Source of the DNA: Bacteroidales bacterium UBA5537
Lineage (GTDB): Bacteria; Bacteroidota; Bacteroidia; Bacteroidales; Lentimicrobiaceae
Length of the DNA stretch: 25,172 nt
Assembly: GCA_002426025.1 (NCBI GenBank)
Contig: DINP01000063.1
Coordinates: forward strand, 85,291 to 110,462
Direction of reading: 5' to 3'
Positions 13,265 to 21,918 of the stretch are shown one piece after another. A model generated the notes under the pieces. The model was not told the origin of the DNA, did not search any database, and saw only the letters and a program-made list of their open reading frames with translations. The translations under genes and the position numbers were made by a program. Positions within the stretch are counted from its first letter, which is position 1. Each line of letters begins with the position of its first letter.

Positions 13265-15892
13265 ATGAGCCTCTACCGCCGATCAATAGTTTTTCTACTC
13301 CTCATTTTCTCAATAGCAGCCCAGGCACAAATTCGCCTGGGCGACGATCTCAGCGAAATTGATTACACCAATCCCAAAGAATACATCATCGGTGGCGTAA
13401 CAGTCTCCGGGGTTCAGTTTCTCGATCACAATGTGCTCATCATGATCTCGGGCCTGCAGGTAGCCGACCGGATTGAGGTTCCCGGCGACAAAATCCGCAA
13501 AGCGATTGAAAAACTCTGGGACCAGGGACTATTTGAAGATATCAGGATTTCAGCCACAAGTATAAGTAACGACCTTATTTTTCTTGATATTCATCTTCAG
13601 GAAAGGCCTCGGCTCTCCAGGTTTTCGTTTAAAGGAATCCGTAAATCGGAAGCTGATGACCTGCGTGATAAAATCAAACTGGTTAAAGGTGATGTAGTTA
13701 CTGACAATGTTATTATCAGAACCTCAAACATCATCAAGAAACACTTTAATGGTAAAGGGTTTCTGAACGTCGGTGTAGATATTGTTCAGAAACGCGATTC
13801 GGCCAATGCCAATGATGTTAGTCTTACTATCAATATTGACAAAGGCAGTAAGGTTCGTATTGACCAGATTGTTTTTAAAGGTAACAAACAACTGACTTCT
13901 ACCCAGTTGAAACGGGCCATGAAAAACACTAAAGACAAAGCTGTTTTCAAGCCATTCAATGCAATGGATCAGCTTGTGCTGAAATTGCCCCGCAAAATGC
14001 TCAGTTTAAGTCCCGATACAGTTGTTAACTTTACGACTGATCTTCTGCACGATAATTTCAAATTCAGGATTTTTAAAACATCAAAATTTATTCAGGACGA
14101 ATTTGAGGAAGACCTGGCTTCAGTTATTGCCAAATACAATGAAGAAGGATTCAGGGATGCTGTTATCGTTAAAGATACTATTTTCAGGAACAGTCCAAAA
14201 CAGATAAACATTGACATTCAGGTTAATGAAGGTCAACGCTATTATTTTGGTGATATTAAGTGGGTTGGAAACACCAAGTATTCAGCAACTCAATTAAATG
14301 AAGTACTGAAAATCAGGAAAGGGGATGTTTATAATCAGAAAGAACTTGACGCCAACCTCAACTATAACCCTAACGAGATTGATATCAGCACCTTATACCT
14401 CGATGATGGGTACCTGTTTTTCCAGGTTTTACCGGTTGAAGTCAGGGTCGAGAACGATACCATTGATCTGGAAATGCGCATCAGGGAAGGTAAACAAGCC
14501 ACCATCAACAAGGTTATTGTTAAAGGCAATACACGTACAAACGACCACGTGGTAATGCGTGAACTAAGAACCCGCCCGGGTCAGTTGTTCAGTCGGTCTG
14601 ACATAATCCGCACTACCCGCGAACTAGCTCAATTGCGCTATTTCGACCCGGAAAAAATTGTCCCGACTCCAATTCCAAACCAGAATGATGGAACAGTAGA
14701 TATTGAATATAAGGTTGAAGAAACATCGAGCGACCAGATTGAACTTTCTGGTGGCTGGGGCTACGGAAGGGTGGTTGGTACTTTAGGACTTTCCTTCAAT
14801 AATTTTTCGGCCAGAAAAATGTTTAATGCCAGTGCCTGGCGGCCAATTCCATCAGGCGATGGACAAAAGGTCAGCCTCCGTCTTCAATCCTATGGCCAGG
14901 GATACATCAGCTATAGTGCCTCTTTTACCGAGCCATGGCTTGGTGGAAAAAAACCAAATTCATTCAGCGTAAGTTATTATCACTCGCTGTATTCCAATGG
15001 AGTTTCAAAGTCAAACGAAAGTTATCAGGCTTTTAAAATAGACGGACTCTCGTTTATGCTCGGCAAGCGTCTTGCAAGACCTGATGACTTCTTTACGCTG
15101 ATGCAGCGTGTCAGCTTCCAAACTTACAACCTGAACAACTACGGCAATATTTTCGCCTTTGGCAATGGAAACGGAGTTTACCGCAATTACAGTTATGGAG
15201 TTACCCTTGCCCGCAACTCAGTTGACAGCCCGATCTTCCAGCGTTCAGGCTCTGAGGTATCTGTTAGTCTTGATGTTACTCCTCCCTATTCCCTTTTCAG
15301 TGATAAAGATTACACAAGCCTCGAAGACCAGGAGAAGTACAGATGGATTGAATATCACAAATGGAAATTCAGTGCATCACTCTACAGGCAGGTAGTTGGA
15401 AACCTGGTTTTAAGTGCCCGCGTTAAATACGGATTTCTGGGACAATATAACAATGATATTGGTATAACCCCATTTGACAGGTATTACCTTGGTGGTGACG
15501 GACTTTCGGGTGCCAACAATCTCGATGGCCGTGAGATTATCGGAATGCGGGGTTACTCCAACGAAAGTCTTACCCCCAATTATTACAAAAACAAGAATGT
15601 TGGAGCAACAATCTATAACAAAAGCACACTCGAACTAAGGTATCCGCTCTCGCTTAATCCAAGCGCTACCATTTATGTAATGGGTTTCCTTGAAGCGGGC
15701 AATGCCTGGAAAGAGTTTAAGGATTTCAACCCGTTCTCACTTAAGCGCTCTGCCGGGGTTGGTGTTAGGGTGTTCCTGCCAATGTTCGGATTGCTTGGTC
15801 TCGACTGGGGATATGGTTTTGACGATGTTCCCGGATTGCCTTCAGCCAACAAAGGACAGTTCCACTTCTCAATTAACCAGAGTATTGATTAG
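13265..15892 (+). CDS. bamA: outer-membrane protein assembly factor BamA
   Basis: BamA is the core of the machine that folds barrel proteins into the outer membrane. This 875-residue protein has a signal peptide (about 1-22, ending AAQAQ) and five POTRA domains (roughly 40-118, 119-197, 198-328, 329-415 and 416-494). The third carries a large insertion with LVLKLPRKMLSLSPDTVV, as is common in this phylum. The 16-strand barrel starts near SSDQIELSGGWGYG. The loop-6 motif reads GMRGYSNESLTP in place of the usual VRGF/Y. It ends FHFSINQSID, so the final residue is Asp rather than the usual aromatic. It lies 11 bases after uppS and is followed by two Skp-like genes. The identity is certain. The slightly unusual C-terminal end is noted as a finding. 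Confidence 0.95.
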   Translation: MSLYRRSIVFLLLIFSIAAQAQIRLGDDLSEIDYTNPKEYIIGGVTVSGVQFLDHNVLIMISGLQVADRIEVPGDKIRKAIEKLWDQGLFEDIRISATSISNDLIFLDIHLQERPRLSRFSFKGIRKSEADDLRDKIKLVKGDVVTDNVIIRTSNIIKKHFNGKGFLNVGVDIVQKRDSANANDVSLTINIDKGSKVRIDQIVFKGNKQLTSTQLKRAMKNTKDKAVFKPFNAMDQLVLKLPRKMLSLSPDTVVNFTTDLLHDNFKFRIFKTSKFIQDEFEEDLASVIAKYNEEGFRDAVIVKDTIFRNSPKQINIDIQVNEGQRYYFGDIKWVGNTKYSATQLNEVLKIRKGDVYNQKELDANLNYNPNEIDISTLYLDDGYLFFQVLPVEVRVENDTIDLEMRIREGKQATINKVIVKGNTRTNDHVVMRELRTRPGQLFSRSDIIRTTRELAQLRYFDPEKIVPTPIPNQNDGTVDIEYKVEETSSDQIELSGGWGYGRVVGTLGLSFNNFSARKMFNASAWRPIPSGDGQKVSLRLQSYGQGYISYSASFTEPWLGGKKPNSFSVSYYHSLYSNGVSKSNESYQAFKIDGLSFMLGKRLARPDDFFTLMQRVSFQTYNLNNYGNIFAFGNGNGVYRNYSYGVTLARNSVDSPIFQRSGSEVSVSLDVTPPYSLFSDKDYTSLEDQEKYRWIEYHKWKFSASLYRQVVGNLVLSARVKYGFLGQYNNDIGITPFDRYYLGGDGLSGANNLDGREIIGMRGYSNESLTPNYYKNKNVGATIYNKSTLELRYPLSLNPSATIYVMGFLEAGNAWKEFKDFNPFSLKRSAGVGVRVFLPMFGLLGLDWGYGFDDVPGLPSANKGQFHFSINQSID

Positions 15893-15992
15893 TGAACAAA
15901 CGATATCCTAAGAGCAAGCAGAATTAATTGTGGCAGGTTTTTTGTAACATCTGATTGAATAAAAATAAAATCAATAACCTTCATTTAAAACC

Positions 15993-16000
15993 AGGGAGGA
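15993..16000 (+). promoter_or_regulatory. strong Shine-Dalgarno sequence before the first OmpH-like gene
   Basis: AGGGAGGA ends 8 bases before the ATG at 16009. Other starts in the window lack such a site, which is usual for Bacteroidota. This one decides the start at 16009 over the TTG at 15955. Confidence 0.6.
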
Positions 16001-16008
16001 TCAAAAAA

Positions 16009-16536
16009 ATGAAAAAGACTTTAATGATTGCCGCCATTTTTTTAGCAACAGCAGCCGTTTCCTTTGCTCAGAAATTTGCTTATGTTGACAGTGAATTTAT
16101 CATGGAAAACATACCTGAATATGCCGATGCGAAAACAGAGATTGATGAACTTTCAATCCAATGGCAACGCGACATAGAAGCTAAATTCAGTGAAATAGAC
16201 CAGCTTTACAAAAATTTCAAAGCCGAAGCTGTGCTGCTACCTGATGATATTAAAAACAAGCGGGAAGAAGAAATAATTGCAAAAGAAAAAATTGCAAAAG
16301 ACCTTCAGAAACAACGCTTCGGTAAAGATGGTGACCTGTTTAAACGTCGTCAGGAACTTATCAAACCGATTCAGGAAAAGATATTTAATGCCATTGAGTC
16401 AATAGCAACTACCGATAATTACGCGGTGATTTTCGACAAAGCAGGAAGCGTATCCATGATGTATGCCAATCCACGCTACGACATAAGTGAGGATATACTT
16501 GATAAACTCGGATATTCATACAAAAGCAGGCAGTAA
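16009..16536 (+). CDS. OmpH/Skp-family periplasmic chaperone (first copy)
   Basis: Skp-type chaperones hold unfolded outer-membrane proteins in the periplasm before BamA. The 175-residue protein has a signal peptide (MKKTLMIAAIFLATAAVSFAQ). The typical KFAYVDSEFIMENIPEYADAK start follows, then a long charged helical region (about 40-125, rich in Lys/Glu/Asp, likely coiled coil), and the closing strand block AIESIATTDNYAVIFDKAGSVSMMYANPRYDISEDILDKLGY. It follows bamA by about 116 bases and precedes a second OmpH-like gene. No clear -7 box was seen, so it may be read through from upstream. The start is set by an unusual strong Shine-Dalgarno site. The chaperone role is inferred from family and neighbourhood. 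Confidence 0.88.
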   Translation: MKKTLMIAAIFLATAAVSFAQKFAYVDSEFIMENIPEYADAKTEIDELSIQWQRDIEAKFSEIDQLYKNFKAEAVLLPDDIKNKREEEIIAKEKIAKDLQKQRFGKDGDLFKRRQELIKPIQEKIFNAIESIATTDNYAVIFDKAGSVSMMYANPRYDISEDILDKLGYSYKSRQ

Positions 16537-16656
16537 ACGAATTTCATAATTCTGTTAAAGCCAGCATTCAGGGTTTGACTGATTCAAATCCATGTAAATG
16601 AATTGACTATTGCACCTTTACGAAATAACATCTTTTTGCAGATTGACTAATTTTAG

Positions 16657-16664
16657 TAAATTTG
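16657..16664 (+). promoter_or_regulatory. -7 promoter box for the second OmpH-like gene, with a -33 TTTG
   Basis: TAAATTTG matches TAnnTTTG. A TTTG at 16635-16638 lies 18 bases upstream, close to the expected spacing of the -33 element. This is the best complete promoter in the window and suggests the second copy is expressed separately from the first. Confidence 0.7.
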
Positions 16665-16699
16665 CCCGGCAAATAAACCTTAACCCATAACCGTTAACA

Positions 16700-17215
16700 A
16701 TGAAAAACATTTTAAAATTCTTCCTAATACTTGCCATTGCTGTTTCAGCTATGCAGGTGAGTGCTCAGAAAGCCCAGAAGTTAGGTCATATTGATTTTGC
16801 AAAGCTTTATGAATTAATGCCAGGTCAGGATTCTATAAAGAAAGCCTTTTCTACATACCAGGAGTCGCTGCAGAAACAATTTGTAGCAATGCAGGGTGAA
16901 TATGAAACCAAGCTTACCGATTATCAGAACAACCAGGCTTCGATGTCGAATATTATTAAGCAGACCAAAGAAAAAGAAATTCTTGACCTGCAACGTCGTA
17001 TTCAGGATTTCCAGCAAACAGCTCAGGAAGACCTTCAGGACAAAGAGGCTGAACTGACTGCTCCGATTATTGATAAAGCCCGTAATGCCGTGAAAGAAGT
17101 AGCGAAAGAGAACGCTTATACTTATATTTTCAATTCAACTGAAGGCTTGCTCCTATATACCGAATCAGGTGATGACATTATGCCATTGGTTAAAAAGAAA
17201 TTAAATCTCAAGTAG
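16700..17215 (+). CDS. OmpH/Skp-family periplasmic chaperone (second copy)
   Basis: This 171-residue protein has a signal peptide ending VSAQ (about residue 22) and then KLGHIDFAKLYELMPGQDSIKKAF. A charged helical section (about 45-135, with many Gln/Lys/Glu) follows, then the final strand YTYIFNSTEGLLLYTESGDDIMPLVKKKLNLK. Like the first copy it belongs to the OmpH/Skp family, but the two are clearly divergent in sequence. They probably arose by an old duplication. It has its own promoter and ends 22 bases before a rho-independent terminator, so it closes the envelope block. It should act on unfolded barrel proteins in the periplasm. The two copies may differ in client or in timing, which cannot be told here. 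Confidence 0.88.
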   Translation: MKNILKFFLILAIAVSAMQVSAQKAQKLGHIDFAKLYELMPGQDSIKKAFSTYQESLQKQFVAMQGEYETKLTDYQNNQASMSNIIKQTKEKEILDLQRRIQDFQQTAQEDLQDKEAELTAPIIDKARNAVKEVAKENAYTYIFNSTEGLLLYTESGDDIMPLVKKKLNLK

Positions 17216-17237
17216 AGAGATTTCTCAATAATTATTC

Positions 17238-17265
17238 AAGCCGCGCGTAAGTGCGGCTTTTTTTA
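17238..17265 (+). terminator. rho-independent terminator after the second OmpH-like gene
   Basis: AAGCCGC (17238-17244) pairs with GCGGCTT (17253-17259) around an 8-base loop, followed by a run of seven Ts. It marks the end of the envelope-biogenesis block. Confidence 0.85.
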
Positions 17266-17371
17266 TTCCCCGATAAGTTAAGCTGATTGGCTTACTATTT
17301 TTTACCAGAATTTCAAGTATTTCTGCAAAACAGTTTCCGTCATCATATGAATAAATTAACCGGAAATTCGT

Positions 17372-17379
17372 TACCTTTG
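17372..17379 (+). promoter_or_regulatory. -7 promoter box for the BNR-repeat secreted protein
   Basis: TACCTTTG matches TAnnTTTG, 74 bases before the ATG at 17454. This predicts a leader of about 65-70 bases; no structured element was recognised in it. Confidence 0.55.
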
Positions 17380-17453
17380 ATAAAGCTACAACAAAGTTTT
17401 TAGGAACTAACAGAAAACCATAAGTCCGTCAAGGATCTAATACAACCCAGGCA

Positions 17454-19166
17454 ATGAAAAATAACATTTTACTAATCAGCCTAACTATCACACTGCTCGC
17501 AATTCCAAGCATGAGTAAGGCACAGAATGATAAAATTGACAGAGCGAGGCAACTGCAGATGCACAACGAAATACCTGGCGATGCTTATCTGCCTGCAGAT
17601 CCGCAAAGGCAATTGACTTCGCCGGCTTATCGCTTCGAAAGCTCCCTCTTTTATACCACCCAGGTAAATATTAACAGCAATGGCGAAAACATTCTGAACG
17701 ATGCGGCAAATGAACCTTCAATGGCAATAGACCCGCTAAATACAGGGCGGATTGCTATTGGATGGCGGCAATTTGATAATGTGGGTAATAATTTCAGACA
17801 GGCAGGTTATTCCTACACCAACGATGGCGGCGAAAACTGGACATTTCCGGGGGTTATAAACCCGGGCGTTTTCAGGTCTGATCCGGTGCTTGAAGCCGAT
17901 AACCAGGGTGTGTTTTATTACAACAGCCTTACTTCGAGTGGTGGAAATTATTTCTGCCGTGTTTATAAAAGCGATGATGGTGGTGCTTCATGGGATTTAG
18001 GGACTTCAGCACAGGGAGGAGACAAACAATGGATGGAAATTGATAGAACCGGCGGGCTGGGAGAAGGACACATCTATTCATTCTGGACTTCCTATTACAG
18101 CATTTGCTATCCGGGAAATTTTACCCGCTCAACCGATGGTGGTGATTATTACGAAGATTGTATCAGCGTTGATGGAAATCCCTATTGGGGAACTATGGCC
18201 ATAGGCCCTGATGGCGAACTCTATATTGCCGGTGCTGGGTTTGACGACGGAATTGTAGTTGTAAGAAGCGACAATGCCAATGACCCTGATGCCTATGTAG
18301 CATGGGAATATTATACACAGGTTGATATGGATGGCGCCATGATGGCTGGTCCCGATGTGAATCCCGGAGGTTTGCTGGGGCAGGCTTCAATAGCAGTAAA
18401 TCATGCACCGGGCAGCGGCCTGGGCGATGTTTATGTGTTGGCTTCCGTTGCGCGGTTAACAAACTTAGATCCGGGTGATGTAATGTTTGCAAAGAGCACC
18501 GACGGCGGGCTTTCATTCGGGGCGCCGATCCGTATAAACGATGACTTTTCAAACAGCAATACGCAATGGTTCGGAACTATGTCGGTTGCTCCAAACGGAC
18601 GCATTGATGTAGTTTGGCTCGACACCCGCGATGCACCGACTTTCTCCCCTTTGTATTCGGCTTTGTACTATTCATACTCCCTCGATCAGGGTGAAACATG
18701 GTCGGACAATGAACTACTGTCAGAATCGTTTGACCCTCATCTTGGATGGCCAAACCAGGAAAAAATGGGAGATTATTTTGATTTGATTTCCGACAATGAC
18801 AACGCCCACCTCGCATGGTCAAATACCCTGAATGGTGAGCAGGATGTTTATTATGGGCGTATTACCCCCGTTATCACCGGAAATTCATCCATCGAAGCCG
18901 AAAACCCTATAATTGCTCTACAGGCCAGTCCTAACCCCTGCAGGGGAAATGCACGACTTACATACAGGCTCGCGAAATCAGCACATGTAAGTATTGTTAT
19001 CAGCGACATGCTCGGGCGCGAAATAGCCAACCTAGTAAACGAAACACAAAGTGCCGGAACTCACTCCATTCAATTAACTGACAACCTGATTGGCAATGGA
19101 ATTTTCTTTTGCAGGCTTACATCCGGCAAGTATAGTAAAACAATAAAACTCGTTGGGTTGGAATAA
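17454..19166 (+). CDS. secreted BNR-repeat (sialidase-fold) protein with T9SS C-terminal sorting domain
   Basis: This 570-residue extracellular or surface protein has a signal peptide ending SMSKA (about residue 23). The main region is a likely beta-propeller with Asp-box-type motifs around 121-129 (TNDGGENW), 173-180 (SDDGGASW), 226-233 (STDGGDYY), 348-355 (STDGGLSF) and 409-416 (SLDQGETW). Residues 484-570 form a type A T9SS sorting domain: ASPNP, then LTYRLAKSAHVSIVISDMLGREI, a GTHSIQLTDNL block and a basic end, KTIKLVGLE. This directs export through the type IX system and usually loss of the domain. Asp-box propellers include sialidases and many non-enzymatic binding proteins. I see no clear sialidase arginine triad or FRIP motif, so enzymatic activity is not claimed. 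It is probably a single-gene unit. Confidence 0.85.
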   Translation: MKNNILLISLTITLLAIPSMSKAQNDKIDRARQLQMHNEIPGDAYLPADPQRQLTSPAYRFESSLFYTTQVNINSNGENILNDAANEPSMAIDPLNTGRIAIGWRQFDNVGNNFRQAGYSYTNDGGENWTFPGVINPGVFRSDPVLEADNQGVFYYNSLTSSGGNYFCRVYKSDDGGASWDLGTSAQGGDKQWMEIDRTGGLGEGHIYSFWTSYYSICYPGNFTRSTDGGDYYEDCISVDGNPYWGTMAIGPDGELYIAGAGFDDGIVVVRSDNANDPDAYVAWEYYTQVDMDGAMMAGPDVNPGGLLGQASIAVNHAPGSGLGDVYVLASVARLTNLDPGDVMFAKSTDGGLSFGAPIRINDDFSNSNTQWFGTMSVAPNGRIDVVWLDTRDAPTFSPLYSALYYSYSLDQGETWSDNELLSESFDPHLGWPNQEKMGDYFDLISDNDNAHLAWSNTLNGEQDVYYGRITPVITGNSSIEAENPIIALQASPNPCRGNARLTYRLAKSAHVSIVISDMLGREIANLVNETQSAGTHSIQLTDNLIGNGIFFCRLTSGKYSKTIKLVGLE

Positions 19167-19284
19167 GCCTGTGAAAACGCGTAATAGCCTGCTTTGAACT
19201 TTTGCGGTTGAACCGATAGTTGATTGCTTATGAACTTAAGGGTTCACCGGCGGTTTAGTTAGTGTTCACAAATACCTCAAAGAA

Positions 19285-19830
19285 ATGGAAAACTTAGGCT
19301 CATTTGACCTGTTGGTGAAACTTGCAAGTTTTGGAACCGCAGGGGTTTGCATTCTGGCTATCTTCATTATTGGTTACAGCATTTTCAAATTGCCCAACGA
19401 TGCCCCAAAGTGGAAGCCTGATCTGATGAAGAAATTTATTAATGCCAGTATAATTATTGCCGTAATAACTGCTGTTTCGGGAGGGTTGAATGCCTATTTT
19501 AATCAGCAGAAAATTCAGGAAGCCGACCAGGGAACAGCTAATGTTGCCAATGAGTATGACAATCTGAAAGAAAATTACAACCAGTTATTCGAGAAAATCG
19601 AATCGCTCAGCAAACTGATTGCTGAAAGGCCTGTAACAGGCGGTGGCGATGCAGGCAGTGGCGTAGCGGTTGATCCGGAGGTGGTTGCCGAACAAACCCA
19701 GGCTGCCAGAGAAATAATTGGTAATATCAGGTATTACGAGGCAAAACCGTTGGATGAACTTGTTTCTAAAAAACAAATGGAAAAAATAAGGGAAACTCCT
19801 GTAGAGCAAATCCGGCGCAGATCGCAATAA
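19285..19830 (+). CDS. unrecognised two-helix membrane protein with coiled-coil region
   Basis: I do not recognise this 181-residue protein. It has two membrane helices (about residues 12-33 and 50-68) joined by a short basic loop (PNDAPKWKPDLMKK). A predicted coiled-coil follows (about 75-112, NEYDNLKENYNQLFEKIESLSKLI), then a Gly-rich spacer (GGGDAGSG) and a charged tail ending in several arginines. The architecture suggests an inner-membrane protein that assembles through the coiled coil, with the tail in the cytoplasm or periplasm. It begins about 120 bases after the BNR protein without an obvious promoter box. Codon use looks like that of neighbours, so it is probably a real gene. The function is unknown. 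Confidence 0.65.
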   Translation: MENLGSFDLLVKLASFGTAGVCILAIFIIGYSIFKLPNDAPKWKPDLMKKFINASIIIAVITAVSGGLNAYFNQQKIQEADQGTANVANEYDNLKENYNQLFEKIESLSKLIAERPVTGGGDAGSGVAVDPEVVAEQTQAAREIIGNIRYYEAKPLDELVSKKQMEKIRETPVEQIRRRSQ

Positions 19831-19886
19831 ATCATTTTTTTCCTATCTCTTTTCCCCTGATTTTAATTGCCGCTAAAATAAACAGC

Positions 19887-19919
19887 AATAAAAAAGCCCC
19901 GCATTTGCAGGGCTTTTAA
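19887..19919 (-). terminator. terminator of the cold-shock gene, possibly bidirectional
   Basis: AAAAGCCC (19892-19899) pairs with GGGCTTTT (19910-19917), and an inner GC/GC step extends the stem with one mismatch. On the minus strand the stem is followed by TTTTTTATT, fitting termination of the cold-shock transcript, whose stop lies about 20 bases away. The plus side has only TTTT, so it may also serve the gene ending at 19830. Confidence 0.85.
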
Positions 19920-19940
19920 AGAATTATATACTGTGAATAA

Positions 19941-20132
19941 TTAAATCACTTTAACATTTACTGCGTTTAATCCTTTTTTACCTTCCTGAAGATCGAAAGA
20001 TACCTGGTCATTTTCTCTGATTTCGTCAATCAGACCTGAAACGTGTACAAAGTATTCTTTGTCCGATTCGTCGTCTTTAATAAATCCAAATCCTTTCAAG
20101 TCATTGAAGAATTTTACTGTTCCTTTACTCAT
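19941..20132 (-). CDS. cold-shock domain protein (CspA family)
   Basis: This 63-residue single-domain protein has the RNA-binding motifs KGFGFIK (residues 13-19, RNP1) and YFVHVS (27-32, RNP2). It starts MSKGTVKFFND and ends LNAVNVKVI, all standard for CspA-type proteins. These bind single-stranded RNA or DNA and keep mRNA unfolded in the cold or in fast growth. It has a perfect -7 box (TACCTTTG) 29 bases before the ATG, and its own terminator, so it is an independent transcript. The leader seems short, without the long leader typical of E. coli cspA. The call is very secure; cold induction is not shown by the sequence. Confidence 0.95.
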   Translation of the reverse strand: MSKGTVKFFNDLKGFGFIKDDESDKEYFVHVSGLIDEIRENDQVSFDLQEGKKGLNAVNVKVI

Positions 20133-20161
20133 GATGTTGTTTTGTTTAATATTGATTGCGG

Positions 20162-20169
20162 CAAAGGTA
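20162..20169 (-). promoter_or_regulatory. -7 promoter box for the cold-shock gene
   Basis: The minus strand reads TACCTTTG, a perfect TAnnTTTG box 29 bases before the start codon, giving a predicted leader of about 20 bases. Confidence 0.7.
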
Positions 20170-20501
20170 CACTTTATTTTAAATATTTCTAAATAATTTG
20201 GTTTAACGTCTCTTTTAGTGCAAAATTCTTTCCGAAAATTGTTGAACCATGCTGTCTCTTATTGATCATTAACGCCCTCAACATCCTAAATATAACACCT
20301 ATATTATTGATTGTCTGCGTTTTATTAATTTTTTGGGGAATCGTCCAAATACCTGATCAATTCCTTAAAAATATTGGTTTTTATTTAAAAAAATCCGGAA
20401 AACATTTCAGATTGAGTATCTTATATATCATATACAGAAGAAATTTCCCTCCTCTTTGCCTCAGTTCACCTGAATATTTATCTCAATTTAAATGCTTTTC
20501 A

Positions 20502-20509
20502 TACATTTG
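20502..20509 (+). promoter_or_regulatory. -7 promoter box for nhaD
   Basis: TACATTTG matches TAnnTTTG, 23 bases before the ATG at 20533. The same eight bases form the box before the NAD kinase gene. Confidence 0.65.
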
Positions 20510-20532
20510 ACCAAAATCAAATCCACGATCTT

Positions 20533-21918
20533 ATGAGCATGTTTTTACTGATGGTTGTAATCTTTGTACTTGGTTACATTGCCATAGCACTTGAACACCC
20601 ACTAAAAATTGACAAAGCTGCATCAGCCCTTTTTATCGGAACGGCCACCTGGGTTGCCTACATCTTTGGTGCCTTCGATATTTTTACCAGTGGAGCGAGC
20701 CACGCCTGGAACGAGTATTTTGCCTCGAACCCCGAAGCAAATACTATCGAAGCTATGCAACATTTTATTATTCACACCCAGATTATTGAACACCTGGGCG
20801 AGATCAGTGAAATCCTGTTCTTCCTGCTTGGAGCAATGACTATTGTTGAAATTGTTGATCAGCATCAGGGTTTCAAGGTTATAACCGATAAGATAAAGAC
20901 CACCAATAAAGTTAAATTGTTGTGGGTATTGAGTTTCCTTACCTTCTTTTTATCAGCTATCCTTGATAACCTTACTACCACTATTGTAATGGTTGCCCTT
21001 CTGCGTAAGCTTATTGATGACAAACAAACCCGTTGGTTTTATGCAAGTATGGTTGTACTTGCTGCCAACGCCGGTGGTGCATGGTCGCCAATTGGTGATG
21101 TTACCACCATTATGTTGTGGATTGGGGGTCAGATAACCACCGTTAATATAATACTGAAGATATTCCTGCCAAGTCTTGTATGTATGGTAGTTCCATTAAC
21201 ATGGCTGAGTTTCACAATGAAAGGTAATGCAAAGCGACCCGAAGTTAATTTAAACAAAAAGTCTATTACAACGCCACTCGAGCGCAATCTTATATTAATC
21301 ATGGGCGTTGGTGGACTGTTGTTTGTTCCGGTGTTTAAAACCGTAACCCATTTACCACCTTACATGGGCATGCTGCTCAGCTTATCCATCCTATGGATTA
21401 CAACTGAAATTATGCACAAAAGCAAACCCAAAGAGGAAAAACTCAGCGTTACATCCATCCTTACCAAAGTTGATGTGCCTACCGTGTTTTTCTTCCTCGG
21501 GATCTTATCGGCTGTAGCTGCCTTGCAATCGGCCGGACAACTAGGCATTCTGGCACAGGTGCTCGACAAAAACCTGGGTAATGTTTACCTGATCGGCGGC
21601 AGTATTGGGGTGCTCTCGGCTATTGTTGATAATGTGCCTTTAGTTGCGGGAGCTATGGGGATGTATGAGATTACAGATATTACCTCAGTTGGATATGCAT
21701 CTAATTTTGTTGTTGATGGTGTTTTTTGGGAATACCTTGCCTATACAGCAGGCACCGGTGGCAGTATGCTCATTATCGGCTCCGCGGCAGGTGTTGCAGC
21801 AATGGGTCTCGAAAAAATTGACTTTATCTGGTACCTGAAAAAAATATCGCTTCTGGCCTTACTTGGATACCTTTCGGGAATAGCCGTATATATTCTCCAG
21901 ATACAATTACTTGGTTAA
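20533..21918 (+). CDS. nhaD: NhaD-type Na+/H+ antiporter
   Basis: NhaD exchanges cytoplasmic Na+ (or Li+) for protons across the inner membrane, supporting pH and sodium balance. The 461-residue protein has about 12 hydrophobic segments and the family's landmark blocks: YIAIALEHPLKIDKAASAL near the N-terminus, HLGEISEILFFLLGAMTIVEIVDQHQGF, FFLSAILDNLTTTIVM with polar residues in a helix, NAGGAWSPIGDVTTIMLW, and a late IVDNVPLVAGAMGMY with Asp-Asn-Val-Pro. The two DN-x-(T/P) helices match the repeat pattern of the ion-transporter superfamily. Length and start are normal. It stands alone, behind its own promoter. It fits a habitat with sodium or alkaline stress, but this is weak evidence. Confidence 0.92.
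   Translation: MSMFLLMVVIFVLGYIAIALEHPLKIDKAASALFIGTATWVAYIFGAFDIFTSGASHAWNEYFASNPEANTIEAMQHFIIHTQIIEHLGEISEILFFLLGAMTIVEIVDQHQGFKVITDKIKTTNKVKLLWVLSFLTFFLSAILDNLTTTIVMVALLRKLIDDKQTRWFYASMVVLAANAGGAWSPIGDVTTIMLWIGGQITTVNIILKIFLPSLVCMVVPLTWLSFTMKGNAKRPEVNLNKKSITTPLERNLILIMGVGGLLFVPVFKTVTHLPPYMGMLLSLSILWITTEIMHKSKPKEEKLSVTSILTKVDVPTVFFFLGILSAVAALQSAGQLGILAQVLDKNLGNVYLIGGSIGVLSAIVDNVPLVAGAMGMYEITDITSVGYASNFVVDGVFWEYLAYTAGTGGSMLIIGSAAGVAAMGLEKIDFIWYLKKISLLALLGYLSGIAVYILQIQLLG

Larger units (their letters stand above)
20133..20532 (+). other. 400-base intergenic region between divergent csp and nhaD
   Basis: This AT-rich gap holds the promoters of both flanking genes and nothing else I can support. 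An 82-codon open frame starting at a TTG (20262) has no recognisable motif, a low-complexity hydrophobic start and no promoter or ribosome site, and is probably chance. I looked for tRNA-like or riboswitch-like folds and saw none by eye. Confidence 0.5.

Noticed and set aside
15955..16008. N-terminal extension of the first OmpH-like protein
   Set aside because: The strong Shine-Dalgarno site and the signal peptide both point to the ATG at 16009.
18193..18552. 119-codon minus-strand frame opposite the BNR gene
   Set aside because: The plus strand has Asp boxes and a T9SS domain throughout. The minus translation is rich in His, Pro and Arg, as expected from an antisense frame.
20262..20510. 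82-codon open frame in the csp-nhaD gap
   Set aside because: It starts at a TTG, has no promoter or ribosome site, shows no recognisable motif, and ends inside the nhaD promoter region. Chance open frame in AT-rich DNA is more likely.
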